Below, in pieces: positions 8,136 through 16,633 of a stretch of 35,936 bases of DNA (position 1 is its first letter; the number at the start of each line of letters is the position of its first letter). The notes below the pieces were generated by a model, which was not told the origin of the DNA, did not search any database, and was given only the letters and a program-made list of their open reading frames with translations. The position numbers were made by a program, and so were the translations under genes. This DNA is from Pseudomonadaceae bacterium (GTDB taxonomy: Bacteria > Pseudomonadota > Gammaproteobacteria > Pseudomonadales > Pseudomonadaceae), in the NCBI GenBank assembly GCA_007692485.1, contig REBY01000104.1, positions 1 to 35,936 on the forward strand, given 5' to 3'.

Positions 8136-8885
8136 GTGACGAGTCTTTTTGCGCAACCAGACGGCCCCCAGCCGCCGCGGGATGTCCGCTCCCCTATAGA
8201 AATCTGTGCCCTGCTAAAAAACTTGCAGCAATCGCACACGCCGCTTTCAATCCGATTTGCCGACCGTAATGACAGCTTCCAGAGCTTTATTGTGCAAGTG
8301 GATAACAAACGTCAGTGCGTCTGGATTGACGAGATGATTCCGCAGGCCGGTGACCGTTATATGAGCCTGGGCGAACCCTGCCGATTGGAGGCCTGGCAAG
8401 AAGGAGCACACTTGCGCTGGGAAGGCATTGGCGCCATGCGTGAAATACTGGACGACGCCCCAGCCTTCTGCCTGCCTATACCGGAGTTACTGGTCTACCA
8501 CCAGAAACGCGGCGCGTTTCGAGCCCCCATCCGGCGCAGCCTGGACGTCAGTATCGGCTTGCGCCATAGCAAACGTGGCGCAGCACCGCGAGGCGCCCTT
8601 ATGGACATCTCTGCCACCGGCTGCAAAGCACGCCTGGAGGGCAATCAGGTCAATCTGTTGCCTGCAGGCGAAGTATTCGACCTAAGCCATATCAGCCTGC
8701 CAGACAGCCCGCGCACCGCTGTTGCCGTCGAAATACGCCATCGCCAGTATTTTGCTGACACGGATGAAACCCATGTCGGCCTGATGTTTCATGATGTCGG
8801 CCCAGCGCTTCAGCGCCAAATAGATCGTTTCGTCAACTTCCTGCAACGCGAAGCACGACGCATGGAACGCGACGACCTGTTTTGA
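8136..8885 (+). CDS. flgZ: PilZ-domain c-di-GMP-binding flagellar brake protein FlgZ (YcgR family)
   Basis: YcgR/FlgZ proteins bind cyclic di-GMP and slow or bias the flagellar motor. The 249-residue protein has an N-terminal YcgR (PilZN) domain (about 18-118) and a C-terminal PilZ domain (about 123-240). Both c-di-GMP binding motifs are intact: R125-GAF-R129 (RxxxR) and D157-ISATG (DxSxxG). The start is GTG at 8136. A stop codon lies 24 bases upstream in frame and the next ATG is over 60 codons in, so GTG is required, though the ribosome site is weak. It lies 74 bases after flgN, the position of FlgZ in other pseudomonads. Confidence 0.93.
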   Translation: MTSLFAQPDGPQPPRDVRSPIEICALLKNLQQSHTPLSIRFADRNDSFQSFIVQVDNKRQCVWIDEMIPQAGDRYMSLGEPCRLEAWQEGAHLRWEGIGAMREILDDAPAFCLPIPELLVYHQKRGAFRAPIRRSLDVSIGLRHSKRGAAPRGALMDISATGCKARLEGNQVNLLPAGEVFDLSHISLPDSPRTAVAVEIRHRQYFADTDETHVGLMFHDVGPALQRQIDRFVNFLQREARRMERDDLF

Positions 8886-8897
8886 TCTGACAGAGTC

Positions 8898-10223
8898 CTA
8901 ACCAGGCCGATGGTCGGCCTGGTCTTCATCCCGCTCAGAGACCGTTACCGCGTAGGCTTCGGATTCATCGATCATCTGCTCAACAACCATTTGTTCGTCG
9001 ACTCGCGGATCCAGCGCCGCGGCCAGCGGAGAGCTAGCCAAATTACCGGCTGAGGGCATGAAATGCACCGGCGCCTCTTGAACCAAGTGCTCACCCGTCA
9101 CCGTTTCCGGCCGTACCTTGAGCACCAGAATAAAGCTGCTCAACCCCATAAATACATATAACCAATGTGCGCCAAGCAGCTTCATTATTACCGAGGCCAG
9201 CAGAGGTCCTACGCTGGCACCAACGCCAAAGGTAACCAGCAACATGGCTGCCAGCGGCACACGGTCTTCCTGCTCGATATGGTCGTTGGCCAAAGCAACG
9301 GCCAAAGGATAAAGAGTAAAGATCAGTAAGCCAAACAAGGCAGTCAGCGCCAACAACCAAAACCCCGGACTGGCAGATATGGCAATCAGCATCGCTACCC
9401 CAGTCAGGATAATGCCATTGATCTGGATCATCCGGCTGCGGTCAAGCCGGTCTGATAGCCAACCCACGGGCCATTGGGCAATCAACCCCGCCCCGATGGT
9501 GACTGCCATGAAAACCCCGATATCCGATGTATCCAGACCCACCTCGCTGGCAAAAACCGGCGTCATACCATAAAAAGCACCCAGCAAAAGCCCAGACACT
9601 AGCACCGTGGTCAATGCCTGCGGAATCCGCTGGAAAAAGATTTTAACTTTCATCGGGGCCGGGTGCAGTGGTGCGGGGTGCAAACGGTTGGTCACTGCAA
9701 CCGGAATCAGGCAGAGCGAAAAACACATAGCGACCAGAATCAAGTGTTCAATCGCCAGTTCCGGCCTCAACGTAAGCACTACCTGACCCAATACCAGGCC
9801 AAGGAAGGTCACCACCATATAGCCGGCAAACACGCTGCCGCGCTGATGCGACTCAGCTTGCTCGTTCAGCCAGCTCTCCAGCACCATGTACTGGCACATC
9901 ATAGCCATGCCCGCGACCACCCGCAGCACCAGCCAGATTTCAACTTTACCCGTCAATGCATGCCCCAATACTGAAGCCGTTACCAACCCGGCGCTGGCAA
10001 CAAATGCCCTAATGTGACCCACCTTGGCAATCATCCGGTGACCTACAGAGGCCCCCAATACCAGACCAACGTAATAACCGGTCATCAACAGTCCGATCCA
10101 TATCTCATTCACACCTTCGCCAGCCAGACGCAAGCCCAGGTAGGTACTCAACAGACCACTACCAAGCAGCATCAACAAGGTAGCTAAATACAGTGACGAA
10201 AAGGCGGTGAAGGCAGAGGGCAT
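8898..10223 (-). CDS. Major facilitator superfamily transporter (YcaD-like)
   Basis: This is an inner-membrane secondary transporter of unknown substrate. Counting from the ATG at 10223 (GGAG seven bases upstream; the track start 24 bases earlier has none) it has 441 residues. About twelve hydrophobic segments are visible between residues 5 and 380, starting with 'AFSSLYLATLLMLLGSGLLS'. The loop 2-3 motif is present in degenerate form ('GHRMIAKVGHIRAF') and a second copy in the C-terminal half reads 'GWLSDRLDRSRMI'. The C-terminal 60 residues are a hydrophilic, acidic tail ('VDEQMVVEQMIDESE'), longer than usual. It resembles the YcaD/UMF2 branch. It is unlinked to its flagellar neighbours. 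Confidence 0.82.
   Translation of the reverse strand: MPSAFTAFSSLYLATLLMLLGSGLLSTYLGLRLAGEGVNEIWIGLLMTGYYVGLVLGASVGHRMIAKVGHIRAFVASAGLVTASVLGHALTGKVEIWLVLRVVAGMAMMCQYMVLESWLNEQAESHQRGSVFAGYMVVTFLGLVLGQVVLTLRPELAIEHLILVAMCFSLCLIPVAVTNRLHPAPLHPAPMKVKIFFQRIPQALTTVLVSGLLLGAFYGMTPVFASEVGLDTSDIGVFMAVTIGAGLIAQWPVGWLSDRLDRSRMIQINGIILTGVAMLIAISASPGFWLLALTALFGLLIFTLYPLAVALANDHIEQEDRVPLAAMLLVTFGVGASVGPLLASVIMKLLGAHWLYVFMGLSSFILVLKVRPETVTGEHLVQEAPVHFMPSAGNLASSPLAAALDPRVDEQMVVEQMIDESEAYAVTVSERDEDQADHRPG
8901..8923. terminator. Strong hairpin between convergent flgZ and MFS gene
   Basis: ACCAGGCCGA-TGG-TCGGCCTGGT is a perfect 10-base stem with a 3-base loop. It lies 15 bases after the flgZ stop and overlaps the last codons of the convergent MFS gene. 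No long T tract follows on either strand (CTTCATC on plus), so intrinsic termination is likely but not assured. Confidence 0.55.
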
Positions 10224-10352
10224 GCTAACTCCAGAAATAACAGGCAAAACTGCAAAGCAATGGTTTGCTAGCAGTGTAGAAGATATCTTCCAGGGACAGA
10301 GCAGATGGCTACATTTGCAAAGGTATACTGCAACAAACGGGTGGATGAAATA

Positions 10353-10429
10353 TGGCGCGCGAGCCCGGATTCGAACCGGGGACCTACCGCTTAGGAGGCG
10401 GTTGCTCTATCCAGCTGAGCTACAAGCGC
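10353..10429 (-). tRNA. tRNA-Arg (anticodon CCT)
   Basis: The minus strand folds as a tRNA. The D arm is GCTC...GAGC, the anticodon stem ACCGC/GCGGT encloses CTCCTAA (anticodon CCT), and the T arm is CCCGG-TTCGAAT-CCGGG with an encoded CCA end. The 77 bases read AGG codons as arginine. Oddly, the acceptor stem pairs at positions 1-4 and 7 but has T-C and T-T at 5:68 and 6:67. An alternative 5-base GCGCG/CGCGC pairing is possible two bases further upstream. Confidence 0.9.
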
Positions 10430-10767
10430 GCAGATTACCAGTCAGGCCGCTAATCGACGCGAATAGTAACCGACGCACCAGAGTCAGGCAAACCGCTTAA
10501 GGCAGGGCAATATTGAACCGATGGCAAAGTGACGCATTATTGGCGACATTTTATCGGCACAAGCCATGCATTCCTGTTACAAATAATGCTAGGATAACGG
10601 CGTTTATGCAGATGCGAGACATGTCCTGCGAGCTGCAGGCGACGAACGCGCATGGAACCAAAAGCGAAATGGTGTATCTTAAGGATGAGTGAAGGCATTT
10701 TGCAGCCATTGCACGGCATCTGCGGGATACCGTCCCCAACCACCAAATTGAGCGACTTGTTGCGATT
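10430..10767. other. Long intergenic region upstream of amrZ
   Basis: This 338-base stretch has no gene I can support. It holds the AlgU-like amrZ promoter (10655-10681). Near 10435 an ATTACCAGTCAGGCC stretch shares ATTACCAG with an AmrZ operator as I recall it from P. aeruginosa. A possible sigma-70 -10 (TAGGAT) lies at 10590-10595. A 28-codon ATG ORF (10606-10692) overlaps the AlgU-like -10 and is probably chance. Long leaders with AmrZ sites are known for autoregulated amrZ in P. aeruginosa. Confidence 0.5.
10655..10681 (+). promoter_or_regulatory. Sigma-22 (AlgU/RpoE-like) promoter of amrZ
   Basis: GAACCA is followed by 16 bases and TCTTA, matching the AlgU pattern GAACTT-N16/17-TCTNA in the key positions. 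The predicted start is near 10688, about 80 bases before amrZ. In P. aeruginosa amrZ (algZ) transcription is AlgT/AlgU dependent, which supports this choice. Confidence 0.6.
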
Positions 10768-11085
10768 ATGAAAACAGCTACCCAAACCTATACCAGCCGC
10801 ACCGCAGACAAGTTTGTTGTTCGTCTGCCCCATGGCATGCGCGATCGCATAGCCGATGTTGCCAAGCAGCACCACCGCAGCATGAATTCAGAGATCATCG
10901 CCCGTCTCGAACACAGCCTGGACGATCTGCCCAGCCTGCCCGAAGGCCCCACCCGCCATAGCCTCAACGCCTTGTCGGCCGAAGGCTTGAGTGGTCACGA
11001 GCAGGAACTGCTGACTCGCTTTCGCGACATGAGTCGTCGTCAGCAAAATGCCCTGTTGGCATTACTGATGAGCGAAAGCGCCTGA
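10768..11085 (+). CDS. amrZ: Ribbon-helix-helix transcription factor AmrZ (AlgZ)
   Basis: AmrZ is a global regulator of alginate, motility, pili and c-di-GMP genes in Pseudomonas. The 105-residue protein has a flexible N-terminus '[20 protein letters not shown]', with the DNA-contacting beta strand 'KFVVRLP'. The two helices of the Arc-like fold follow ('[20 protein letters not shown]', 'IARLEHSL', to about residue 51). The C-terminal tetramerisation region '[20 protein letters not shown]' resembles that of P. aeruginosa AmrZ. The ribosome site before the ATG is weak. It is a single-gene unit with a clear terminator. Confidence 0.94.
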   Translation: MKTATQTYTSRTADKFVVRLPHGMRDRIADVAKQHHRSMNSEIIARLEHSLDDLPSLPEGPTRHSLNALSAEGLSGHEQELLTRFRDMSRRQQNALLALLMSESA

Positions 11086-11135
11086 CGCAGCACCGGGCAA
11101 CTGCAGCCAAGCTGTCTGCAAGTCGTCTTGGTATA

Positions 11136-11161
11136 AAGCCGCTCTAACGAGCGGCTTTTTT
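11136..11161 (+). terminator. Rho-independent terminator of amrZ
   Basis: AAGCCGCTC-TAAC-GAGCGGCTT is a perfect 9-base stem continuing into TTTTTTGT. It starts about 50 bases after the amrZ stop. Confidence 0.9.
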
Positions 11162-11209
11162 GTGCCCGCTTGCCAGTAACTGGGAATTGATACCGCCTGA
11201 TGATCGCAC

Positions 11210-11237
11210 AAAAAAGCCGCCCCTTCGGGCGGCTTTT
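11210..11237 (-). terminator. Rho-independent terminator of oadGAB
   Basis: GCCGCCC-CTTC-GGGCGGC is flanked by AAAAAA on one side and TTTT on the other. Read on the minus strand it ends in TTTTTT and lies about 30 bases after the oadB stop. It can also work on the plus strand as a second stop for amrZ. Confidence 0.9.
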
Positions 11238-11268
11238 GCATCGCTGGCAAACCTTGGCCTGCCGAGCT

Positions 11269-12405
11269 TTAACCAACAAAGTTCAGCAGGATACCAGCGG
11301 CTACAGCAGAACCAATCACACCAGCCACATTGGGGCCCATGGCATGCATCAACAGGAAGTTCTGCGGGTTAGCCTCCAGGCCTACCTTATTGGATACCCG
11401 CGCCGCCATCGGTACTGCCGAGACGCCCGCTGAACCAATCAAGGGATTGATCGGCTGCTTGCTGACCAGGTTCATCAGCTTGGCCATCAACAAACCCGCA
11501 GCAGTACCTCCACAGAAAGCCACCATCCCCAGGATCATGATGCCCAGCGTGCTAAGCAGCAGGAAGTATTCAGCCTGCAGTTGTGAGCCGACAGCCAACC
11601 CCAGCGCAATGGTCACAATGTTAATCAAGGCATTGCGTGCAGTGTCCGCCAAGCGCTCGACGACACCACACTCACGCATCAGATTACCGAAGCACAGCAT
11701 ACCCACCAGCGGAGCCGCAGAGGGCAGCAGCAGCGCTACCAGCATCATTAGCATCAGCGGGAACATGATCTTTTCCAGTTTACTCACGCTGCGTAGCTGG
11801 GTCATTTTGATCGCACGCTCTTTTTGCGTGGTCAGTGCTCGCATGATCGGTGGCTGCAACATCGGTACCAGAGCCATATAGGCATAGGCCGCTACGGCAA
11901 TCGGACCGAGCAAATGTGGTGCCAATTGCGAGGTCACAAAAATCGAGGTCGGGCCATCAGCACCGCCGATGATCGCGATTGAAGCGGCTTCCTGAATAGT
12001 AAAGTCAAAACCGGGCACACCCCAGGCCGTCAGTGCCAGTGCCCCCAACAAGGTACCGAAGATACCGAACTGGGCAGCCGCACCGAGCAGCAGGGTGCGC
12101 GGATTAGCCAGCATGGGACCAAAATCGGTCATGGCGCCCACACCCATGAAGATCAACAACGGGAAAACCGTGGTTGGCAAACCCACTTCATAAAGTATGT
12201 AAAGCAGGCCACCACTTTCAGCGATGCCGGCTACCGGCAGGTTGGCGAGAATACCGCCAAACCCGATCGGAATCAGCAGCAAGGGCTCAAACCCCTTACG
12301 AATAGCCAGGTAAATAAGACCCAGGCAAATGGCGATCATGATCACCTGACCAAACTGCATATGGTACAGCCCGGTCGTCTGCCACAACTGGAGCAGCTTA
12401 TCCAT
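11269..12405 (-). CDS. oadB: Sodium-pumping oxaloacetate decarboxylase, beta subunit
   Basis: OadB is the membrane subunit that decarboxylates carboxybiotin and exports Na+ across the inner membrane. The 378-residue protein is nearly all membrane segments. It contains the family's ion and biotin site '[20 protein letters not shown]' with Asp150 in GGAD-GPTS, and a second re-entrant motif '[16 protein letters not shown]'. Its length matches the short GcdB/OadB forms rather than the 430-residue Klebsiella type. It starts 12 bases after oadA and closes the oadGAB unit. Confidence 0.95.
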   Translation of the reverse strand: MDKLLQLWQTTGLYHMQFGQVIMIAICLGLIYLAIRKGFEPLLLIPIGFGGILANLPVAGIAESGGLLYILYEVGLPTTVFPLLIFMGVGAMTDFGPMLANPRTLLLGAAAQFGIFGTLLGALALTAWGVPGFDFTIQEAASIAIIGGADGPTSIFVTSQLAPHLLGPIAVAAYAYMALVPMLQPPIMRALTTQKERAIKMTQLRSVSKLEKIMFPLMLMMLVALLLPSAAPLVGMLCFGNLMRECGVVERLADTARNALINIVTIALGLAVGSQLQAEYFLLLSTLGIMILGMVAFCGGTAAGLLMAKLMNLVSKQPINPLIGSAGVSAVPMAARVSNKVGLEANPQNFLLMHAMGPNVAGVIGSAVAAGILLNFVG

Positions 12406-12417
12406 AAACGGCGCTCC

Positions 12418-14217
12418 TTAGCCTATTGTCAGCAGGGTATCGCCAACCGATACGGCATCGCCGACCTTGACGTTCACACTGGCTACGGTACCGCCCTTGA
12501 CGGCGCAGACATCGGTTTCCATTTTCATGGCTTCCAGAATGATAACGACCTGCCCTTCTTCCACAGTGTCACCTTCGTTGACCAGAATCTTGAAAATATT
12601 ACCGGCCAGCGGTGCCGGCTGGGCTTCGCCTTCACCCGCTGGCGCTGCTGAGGGAGCAGCTGCTGCAGCTTGTGATTCACCCGCCACCGGCTTGATACCG
12701 GTAATATCGCCACCATCGGCAACCTGAACAACAAACTCCTTGCCATTGACCGTGACGGTATACACCTCAGGCTCACCCACCTTGGCGGGTACTTTGGCAC
12801 TGGCTGCTACCATTTCCTGACCGGTCGGTACCGGCTCGAAGGCATCCGGGTTACCGCGATTTTCCAGGAACTTCAAACCAATCTGTGGGAAGAGCGCATA
12901 GGTCAGCACGTCATCGACTTCCGCATCCGCCAACGTGAAACCTTTCTCCTTGGCCAGGCCCTTGAGCTCAGCCGTCAGCTTGTCCATTTCATTATCGAGC
13001 AGGTCAGCCGGCCGACAGGTAATGGCTTCAGCACCATCCAGAACGCGCTCTTGCAACTCCTTGTTGAAAGGCGCAGGCGCAGCGCCGTACTCGCCCTTCA
13101 GGATGCCGGCAGTTTCCTTGGTGATCGACTTGTAACGCTCACCGGTCAAGACATTGATCACTGCCTGGGTACCGACAATTTGCGACGTCGGTGTAACCAG
13201 GGGAATAAAGCCAAGGTCTTCACGAACACGTGGAATTTCTGACAAGACCTCATCAAACTTGTCGGTCGCACCCTGCTCACGTAGCTGGTTCTCCATATTG
13301 GTCAGCATGCCACCAGGCACCTGGGCGACCAAAATACGGGAATCAACACCCTTGAGGGTGCCTTCGAACTTGGCGTACTTCTTGCGCACTTCGCGGAAGT
13401 AGGCGGCGACCTCCTCCAGCAGCTCAAGATTGAGCCCGGTATCACGATCGGTATTCTGGAAAATCGCCACCACCGACTCAGTCGGCGAGTGGCCGTAAGT
13501 CATCGACATGGACGAAATGGCGGTATCAACGTTATCGATACCGGCCTCGGCAGCCTTGAGAATGGCAGCAGTGGACAGGCCAGCGGTGGCATGGCACTGC
13601 ATATGCACCGGAATGCTCAGCGCCTGCTTCAGACGTGAAACCAGGTCAAAGCAGGTATAGGGCGTCAGAATCCCAGCCATATCCTTGATCGCAATGGAAT
13701 CAGCACCCTGATCCTCGATCTGCTTGGCCAAGTCCACCCACATCTCGATTGTGTGCACCGGGCTGGTGGTGTAGGAAATGGTGCCCTGGGCATGCTTGCC
13801 CTGAGCTTTAACTGCCTTCAATGCCGTTTCAAGATTACGCGGGTCATTCATGGCATCGAACACACGGAACACATCGACACCATTGTCCGCCGCCCGCTCG
13901 ACAAACTTTTCCACCACATCATCAGCATAATGACGATAGCCAAGCAGATTTTGCCCACGCAGCAACATCTGCTGACGGGTATTGGGCATCGCTTTTTTCA
14001 ACTCGCGAATACGTTCCCAGGGGTCTTCGCCGAGATAACGGATGCAGGCATCAAAGGTGGCGCCGCCCCAGGACTCCACCGACCAAAACCCGACCTGATC
14101 GAGCTTGCCGGCAATCGGCAGCATGTCGTCAAGACGCATGCGAGTCGCCAGAATGGATTGGTGGGCGTCGCGCAAGATGACATCAGTAATGCCCAGAGGC
14201 TTTTTGCTATCGGTCAT
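12418..14217 (-). CDS. oadA: Oxaloacetate decarboxylase alpha subunit (carboxyltransferase + biotin carrier)
   Basis: OadA moves the carboxyl group of oxaloacetate onto biotin. The 599-residue protein has a TIM-barrel carboxyltransferase domain (about 1-270) starting with the metal and substrate motif 'RDAHQS' and including the zinc-type '[11 protein letters not shown]'. A conserved PYC/OADA domain follows (about 290-480), then an Ala/Pro linker '[20 protein letters not shown]'. The C-terminal biotinyl domain has 'EAMKMETD', so the biotinylated lysine is near 565. GAAAGG precedes the ATG. It lies between oadG and oadB, which makes it a decarboxylase subunit rather than a pyruvate carboxylase B subunit. 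Confidence 0.95.
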   Translation of the reverse strand: MTDSKKPLGITDVILRDAHQSILATRMRLDDMLPIAGKLDQVGFWSVESWGGATFDACIRYLGEDPWERIRELKKAMPNTRQQMLLRGQNLLGYRHYADDVVEKFVERAADNGVDVFRVFDAMNDPRNLETALKAVKAQGKHAQGTISYTTSPVHTIEMWVDLAKQIEDQGADSIAIKDMAGILTPYTCFDLVSRLKQALSIPVHMQCHATAGLSTAAILKAAEAGIDNVDTAISSMSMTYGHSPTESVVAIFQNTDRDTGLNLELLEEVAAYFREVRKKYAKFEGTLKGVDSRILVAQVPGGMLTNMENQLREQGATDKFDEVLSEIPRVREDLGFIPLVTPTSQIVGTQAVINVLTGERYKSITKETAGILKGEYGAAPAPFNKELQERVLDGAEAITCRPADLLDNEMDKLTAELKGLAKEKGFTLADAEVDDVLTYALFPQIGLKFLENRGNPDAFEPVPTGQEMVAASAKVPAKVGEPEVYTVTVNGKEFVVQVADGGDITGIKPVAGESQAAAAAPSAAPAGEGEAQPAPLAGNIFKILVNEGDTVEEGQVVIILEAMKMETDVCAVKGGTVASVNVKVGDAVSVGDTLLTIG

Positions 14218-14265
14218 AATGTTATGGCCTTTCTGATTGTAATAGTGAAGCAGTCATGGAGGGTG

Positions 14266-14523
14266 TCAGGAGCGACGGGCACGATGCTGACGAATGGCCG
14301 CGCTAATGATCGCAATGGTCTGCTCATCAACGTCGCCCGCTTTGCCTTTCGGCTTGGCAGCAGCTTTGCCAGCAGGTACTGCAATCGGCTCAGGAAAATA
14401 ACGCCCGATGACTTTCGACATCAGCGTAGTGAGGACCACCAGCAAAATGAGAAAGATAAAAACCGACCCCATGCCCAGCAGCATCAGCTCAACGCCTTCC
14501 TCCATCAAATCGGACGAATTCAT
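14266..14523 (-). CDS. oadG: Oxaloacetate decarboxylase gamma subunit
   Basis: OadG is a small membrane subunit that anchors OadA to OadB. From the ATG at 14523, which has GGGAGA four to nine bases upstream, it has 85 residues. The track start at 14541 is a TTG without a ribosome site. One transmembrane helix is seen at about 13-35 ('MLLGMGSVFIFLILLVVLTT'), followed by an Ala/Pro/Lys linker and a C-terminal 'QTIAIISAAIRQHRARRS', the usual OadG end. It is the first gene of oadGAB. Confidence 0.92.
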   Translation of the reverse strand: MNSSDLMEEGVELMLLGMGSVFIFLILLVVLTTLMSKVIGRYFPEPIAVPAGKAAAKPKGKAGDVDEQTIAIISAAIRQHRARRS

Positions 14524-14706
14524 CAGATCTCCCGAAAACAATAAAGCGCACTAATGCGCAAATCCCAATATTATCAGCCGTGCAAATACGACTAAAGCGG
14601 CGCGCCGCTCCCCTGCGAATCTACACAGTTCCTGTAAAATCGGGTTAATGTAGCCTGCTGTAACACTTTTGGCAACGAATCCGCATGCAATCTTGCCTGC
14701 CGAAGA

Positions 14707-14720
14707 GAGCCCGAAGGCTC
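14707..14720 (-). terminator. Small stem-loop after mgtE
   Basis: On the minus strand GAGCC-TTCG-GGCTC forms a 5-base stem with a stable C(UUCG)G tetraloop 16 bases after the mgtE stop. Only TCTTC follows, so it is a weak terminator candidate. Confidence 0.35.
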
Positions 14721-14735
14721 AATCAAACAACTGAT

Positions 14736-16163
14736 TTACAAAAGGAAAATAGTTGCCAGGCCGAGGAAAATAAAGAACCCGCCACTGTCGGTGATGCCGG
14801 TAATCATGACACTGGAGCCCAGCGCCGGATCTCGCCCGAAGCGAACACGAATAAGAGGTATGAATACCCCCATCAAAGCAGCCAGCAGCATATTCAGCAC
14901 CATGGCTGACATGAGCACAACGGACAAGGCTGCGTTGCCGTAAAGCATGTAAGCGATCAGGGACAACACAAAGCCCCAGAACAGGCCGTTGATCAAGGCC
15001 ACCCCGGTTTCTTTGCGCAGCAAACGCTTGCCATGGGCAACCTGTACCTGGCCGGTAGCAATACCACGCACAATCATGGTGATGGTCTGATTGCCCGAGT
15101 TACCACCGATCCCGGCGACAATCGGCATCAGCGCTGCCAGCGCGACCAGTTGCTCGATCGAGCCTTCAAACAGACCGATAACCCGCGAAGCAATCAATGC
15201 AGTACACAGGTTGATCGCCAACCAGGCCCAACGGTTACGAACCGACTTCCATACCGAGGAGAAAATATCCTCTTCTTCACGCAGGCCCGCAGCACTGAGC
15301 ACTTCAGCCTCACTCTGCGCGCGGATATAGTCAACCACGGCGTCGATGGTCAGCCGACCAAACAAGCGGCCTTCATCATCCACGACCGGGGCGGAAATCA
15401 AATCATAACGCTCGAACGCCTGAGTCGCTTCATCGGCATCATCATTGGCACGAAATAACACCGGATCATCTGACATCACCTCAGCCACTGTCATTTCAGG
15501 CGAACTGACCAGCAATTTGCGAATCGGCAAGACGCCCTTGAGATGACCGTCAGCATCGATCACGAACAGCTTGTCATTATGATCCGGTAGGGCATCGAAG
15601 CGCCGCAGGTAGCGACTGACGACCTCCAGGGTGACATCATCGCGGATAGTGATCATGTCAAAGTCCATCAACGCCCCAACTTCATCTTCAGCGAAAGACA
15701 AAGCTGATTTCAGGCGCTCGCGCTCTTCGACGTCCAGAGTGTCCATGAGCTCGCGTACGACATCACGCGGCAAGTCTGGTGCCAGGTCAGCGAGTTCGTC
15801 CGCGTCCAGGTTGTTGGCGGCAGCCAGAATCTCCTGACTGTCCATATCCGCGATAAGCATTTCACGGACCGCGTCAGACACCTCAAGCAGGATGTCGCCA
15901 TCGCGCTCAGAGCGCACCAGCTGCCAGGCCAGCAAACGCTCTTCCAATGGCATCGATTCAAGGATTACCGCAACATCAGCCGGATGCAGCTCATCAAGCC
16001 GCTGCTGCAATTCCAGGCTTACTTCGTTGCGCAAGCCAGCAGCAACCTGATCACCCTCCTCCTGCTCCTCGGACTCAGCCGCATAGAGCTGCCGCACCAA
16101 CTCCAGCACCTGATCCAGACGATCCTGCAAGCTCTCGGGCGACTTTCTCTGCATTTCCGGCAT
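14736..16163 (-). CDS. mgtE: Magnesium transporter MgtE
   Basis: MgtE is an inner-membrane Mg2+ channel gated by its cytoplasmic domains. From the ATG at 16163 (AGGA about nine bases upstream; the track start is a TTG further out) it has 475 residues. It shows an N domain (about 40-160, with 'LHPADVAVILESMPLEERL'), two CBS domains (about 165-285, 'LISAPVVDDEGRLFGRLTID'), and a C-terminal membrane region of five helices. The pore signature is 'PIVAGIGGNSGNQTITMIVR', and the end 'GITDSGGFFIFLGLATIFLL' is standard. It lies beside tRNA-Arg/tRNA-Ser/csrA, matching the PA0905-PA0913 neighbourhood. Confidence 0.96.
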   Translation of the reverse strand: MPEMQRKSPESLQDRLDQVLELVRQLYAAESEEQEEGDQVAAGLRNEVSLELQQRLDELHPADVAVILESMPLEERLLAWQLVRSERDGDILLEVSDAVREMLIADMDSQEILAAANNLDADELADLAPDLPRDVVRELMDTLDVEERERLKSALSFAEDEVGALMDFDMITIRDDVTLEVVSRYLRRFDALPDHNDKLFVIDADGHLKGVLPIRKLLVSSPEMTVAEVMSDDPVLFRANDDADEATQAFERYDLISAPVVDDEGRLFGRLTIDAVVDYIRAQSEAEVLSAAGLREEEDIFSSVWKSVRNRWAWLAINLCTALIASRVIGLFEGSIEQLVALAALMPIVAGIGGNSGNQTITMIVRGIATGQVQVAHGKRLLRKETGVALINGLFWGFVLSLIAYMLYGNAALSVVLMSAMVLNMLLAALMGVFIPLIRVRFGRDPALGSSVMITGITDSGGFFIFLGLATIFLL

Positions 16164-16266
16164 GAATGGGTTCCTGGTGCTGATGGACAAAGATAATTAC
16201 CGTAGCTTAGCAGTTGACGCAGTGCATTACTGCTGCAAGTCAATGACAATCCAGCAAATTCCGGAC

Positions 16267-16300
16267 GAAAAAAAACCCACTGGAAGACCAGTGGGTTTTT
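16267..16300 (-). terminator. Terminator of tRNA-Arg(ACG)
   Basis: AAAAACCCACTGG-AAGA-CCAGTGGGTTTTT is a perfect 13-base inverted repeat. On the minus strand it ends in eight or more T and lies just after the tRNA. It can also act on the other strand. Confidence 0.88.
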
Positions 16301-16307
16301 CTCAATA

Positions 16308-16384
16308 TGGCGCACTCGGGAGGATTCGAACCTCCGACCGCTCGGTTCGTAGCCGAGTACTCTATCCAGCTGAGCTACGAGTGC
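16308..16384 (-). tRNA. tRNA-Arg (anticodon ACG)
   Basis: The minus strand reads GCACTCG-TA-GCTC and ends CGAGTGC-G-CCA with a fully paired acceptor stem. The anticodon loop is CTACGAA inside CTCGG/CCGAG, giving ACG (read ICG). It is 77 bases including an encoded CCA. It follows tRNA-Ser on the same strand by about 97 bases and has its own terminator. Confidence 0.97.
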
Positions 16385-16481
16385 GTTATGGGTGCGCATT
16401 ATAGGGCTTATTAAAACCCTGTCAAACATTATATTCCGTTAAGAATCAAAAACTAACGCTTGACATCTAATGAGCAAAAAG

Positions 16482-16572
16482 TGGCGGAGAGGGCGGGATT
16501 CGAACCCGCGATACGCTATTAACGTATACTCCCTTAGCAGGGGAGCGCCTTCAGCCACTCGGCCACCTCTCC
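16482..16572 (-). tRNA. tRNA-Ser (anticodon GCT)
   Basis: The 91-base minus-strand sequence GGAGAGGTGGCCGAGTGG...CCA is a class II tRNA with the long variable arm of serine tRNAs (TATACG...CGTATC pairing). The anticodon loop CTGCTAA reads AGC/AGU codons. The acceptor stem GGAGAGG/CCTCTCC is fully paired. It lies downstream of csrA, as in other pseudomonads. Confidence 0.97.
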
Positions 16573-16613
16573 GTAACACGCGGAGAATACTACCTACGCG
16601 CTCGCCCTAATGC

Positions 16614-16629
16614 AATGGAAAATTCCATT
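16614..16629 (-). terminator. Short palindromic stem-loop after csrA
   Basis: AATGGAA-AA-TTCCATT starts 4 bases beyond the csrA stop. It has no following T tract, so termination is doubtful. It may instead be a 3'-end or processing structure between csrA and tRNA-Ser. Confidence 0.3.
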
Positions 16630-16633
16630 AAAA

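Noticed and set aside
10606-10692. 28-codon ORF in the amrZ leader
   Set aside because: It overlaps the AlgU-like promoter, has a poorly spaced ribosome site and shows no recognisable feature.
14597-14608. Perfect palindrome GCGGCGCGCCGC between oadG and mgtE
   Set aside because: It is a single short GC palindrome with no T tract, promoter alignment or neighbouring copy to support a function.
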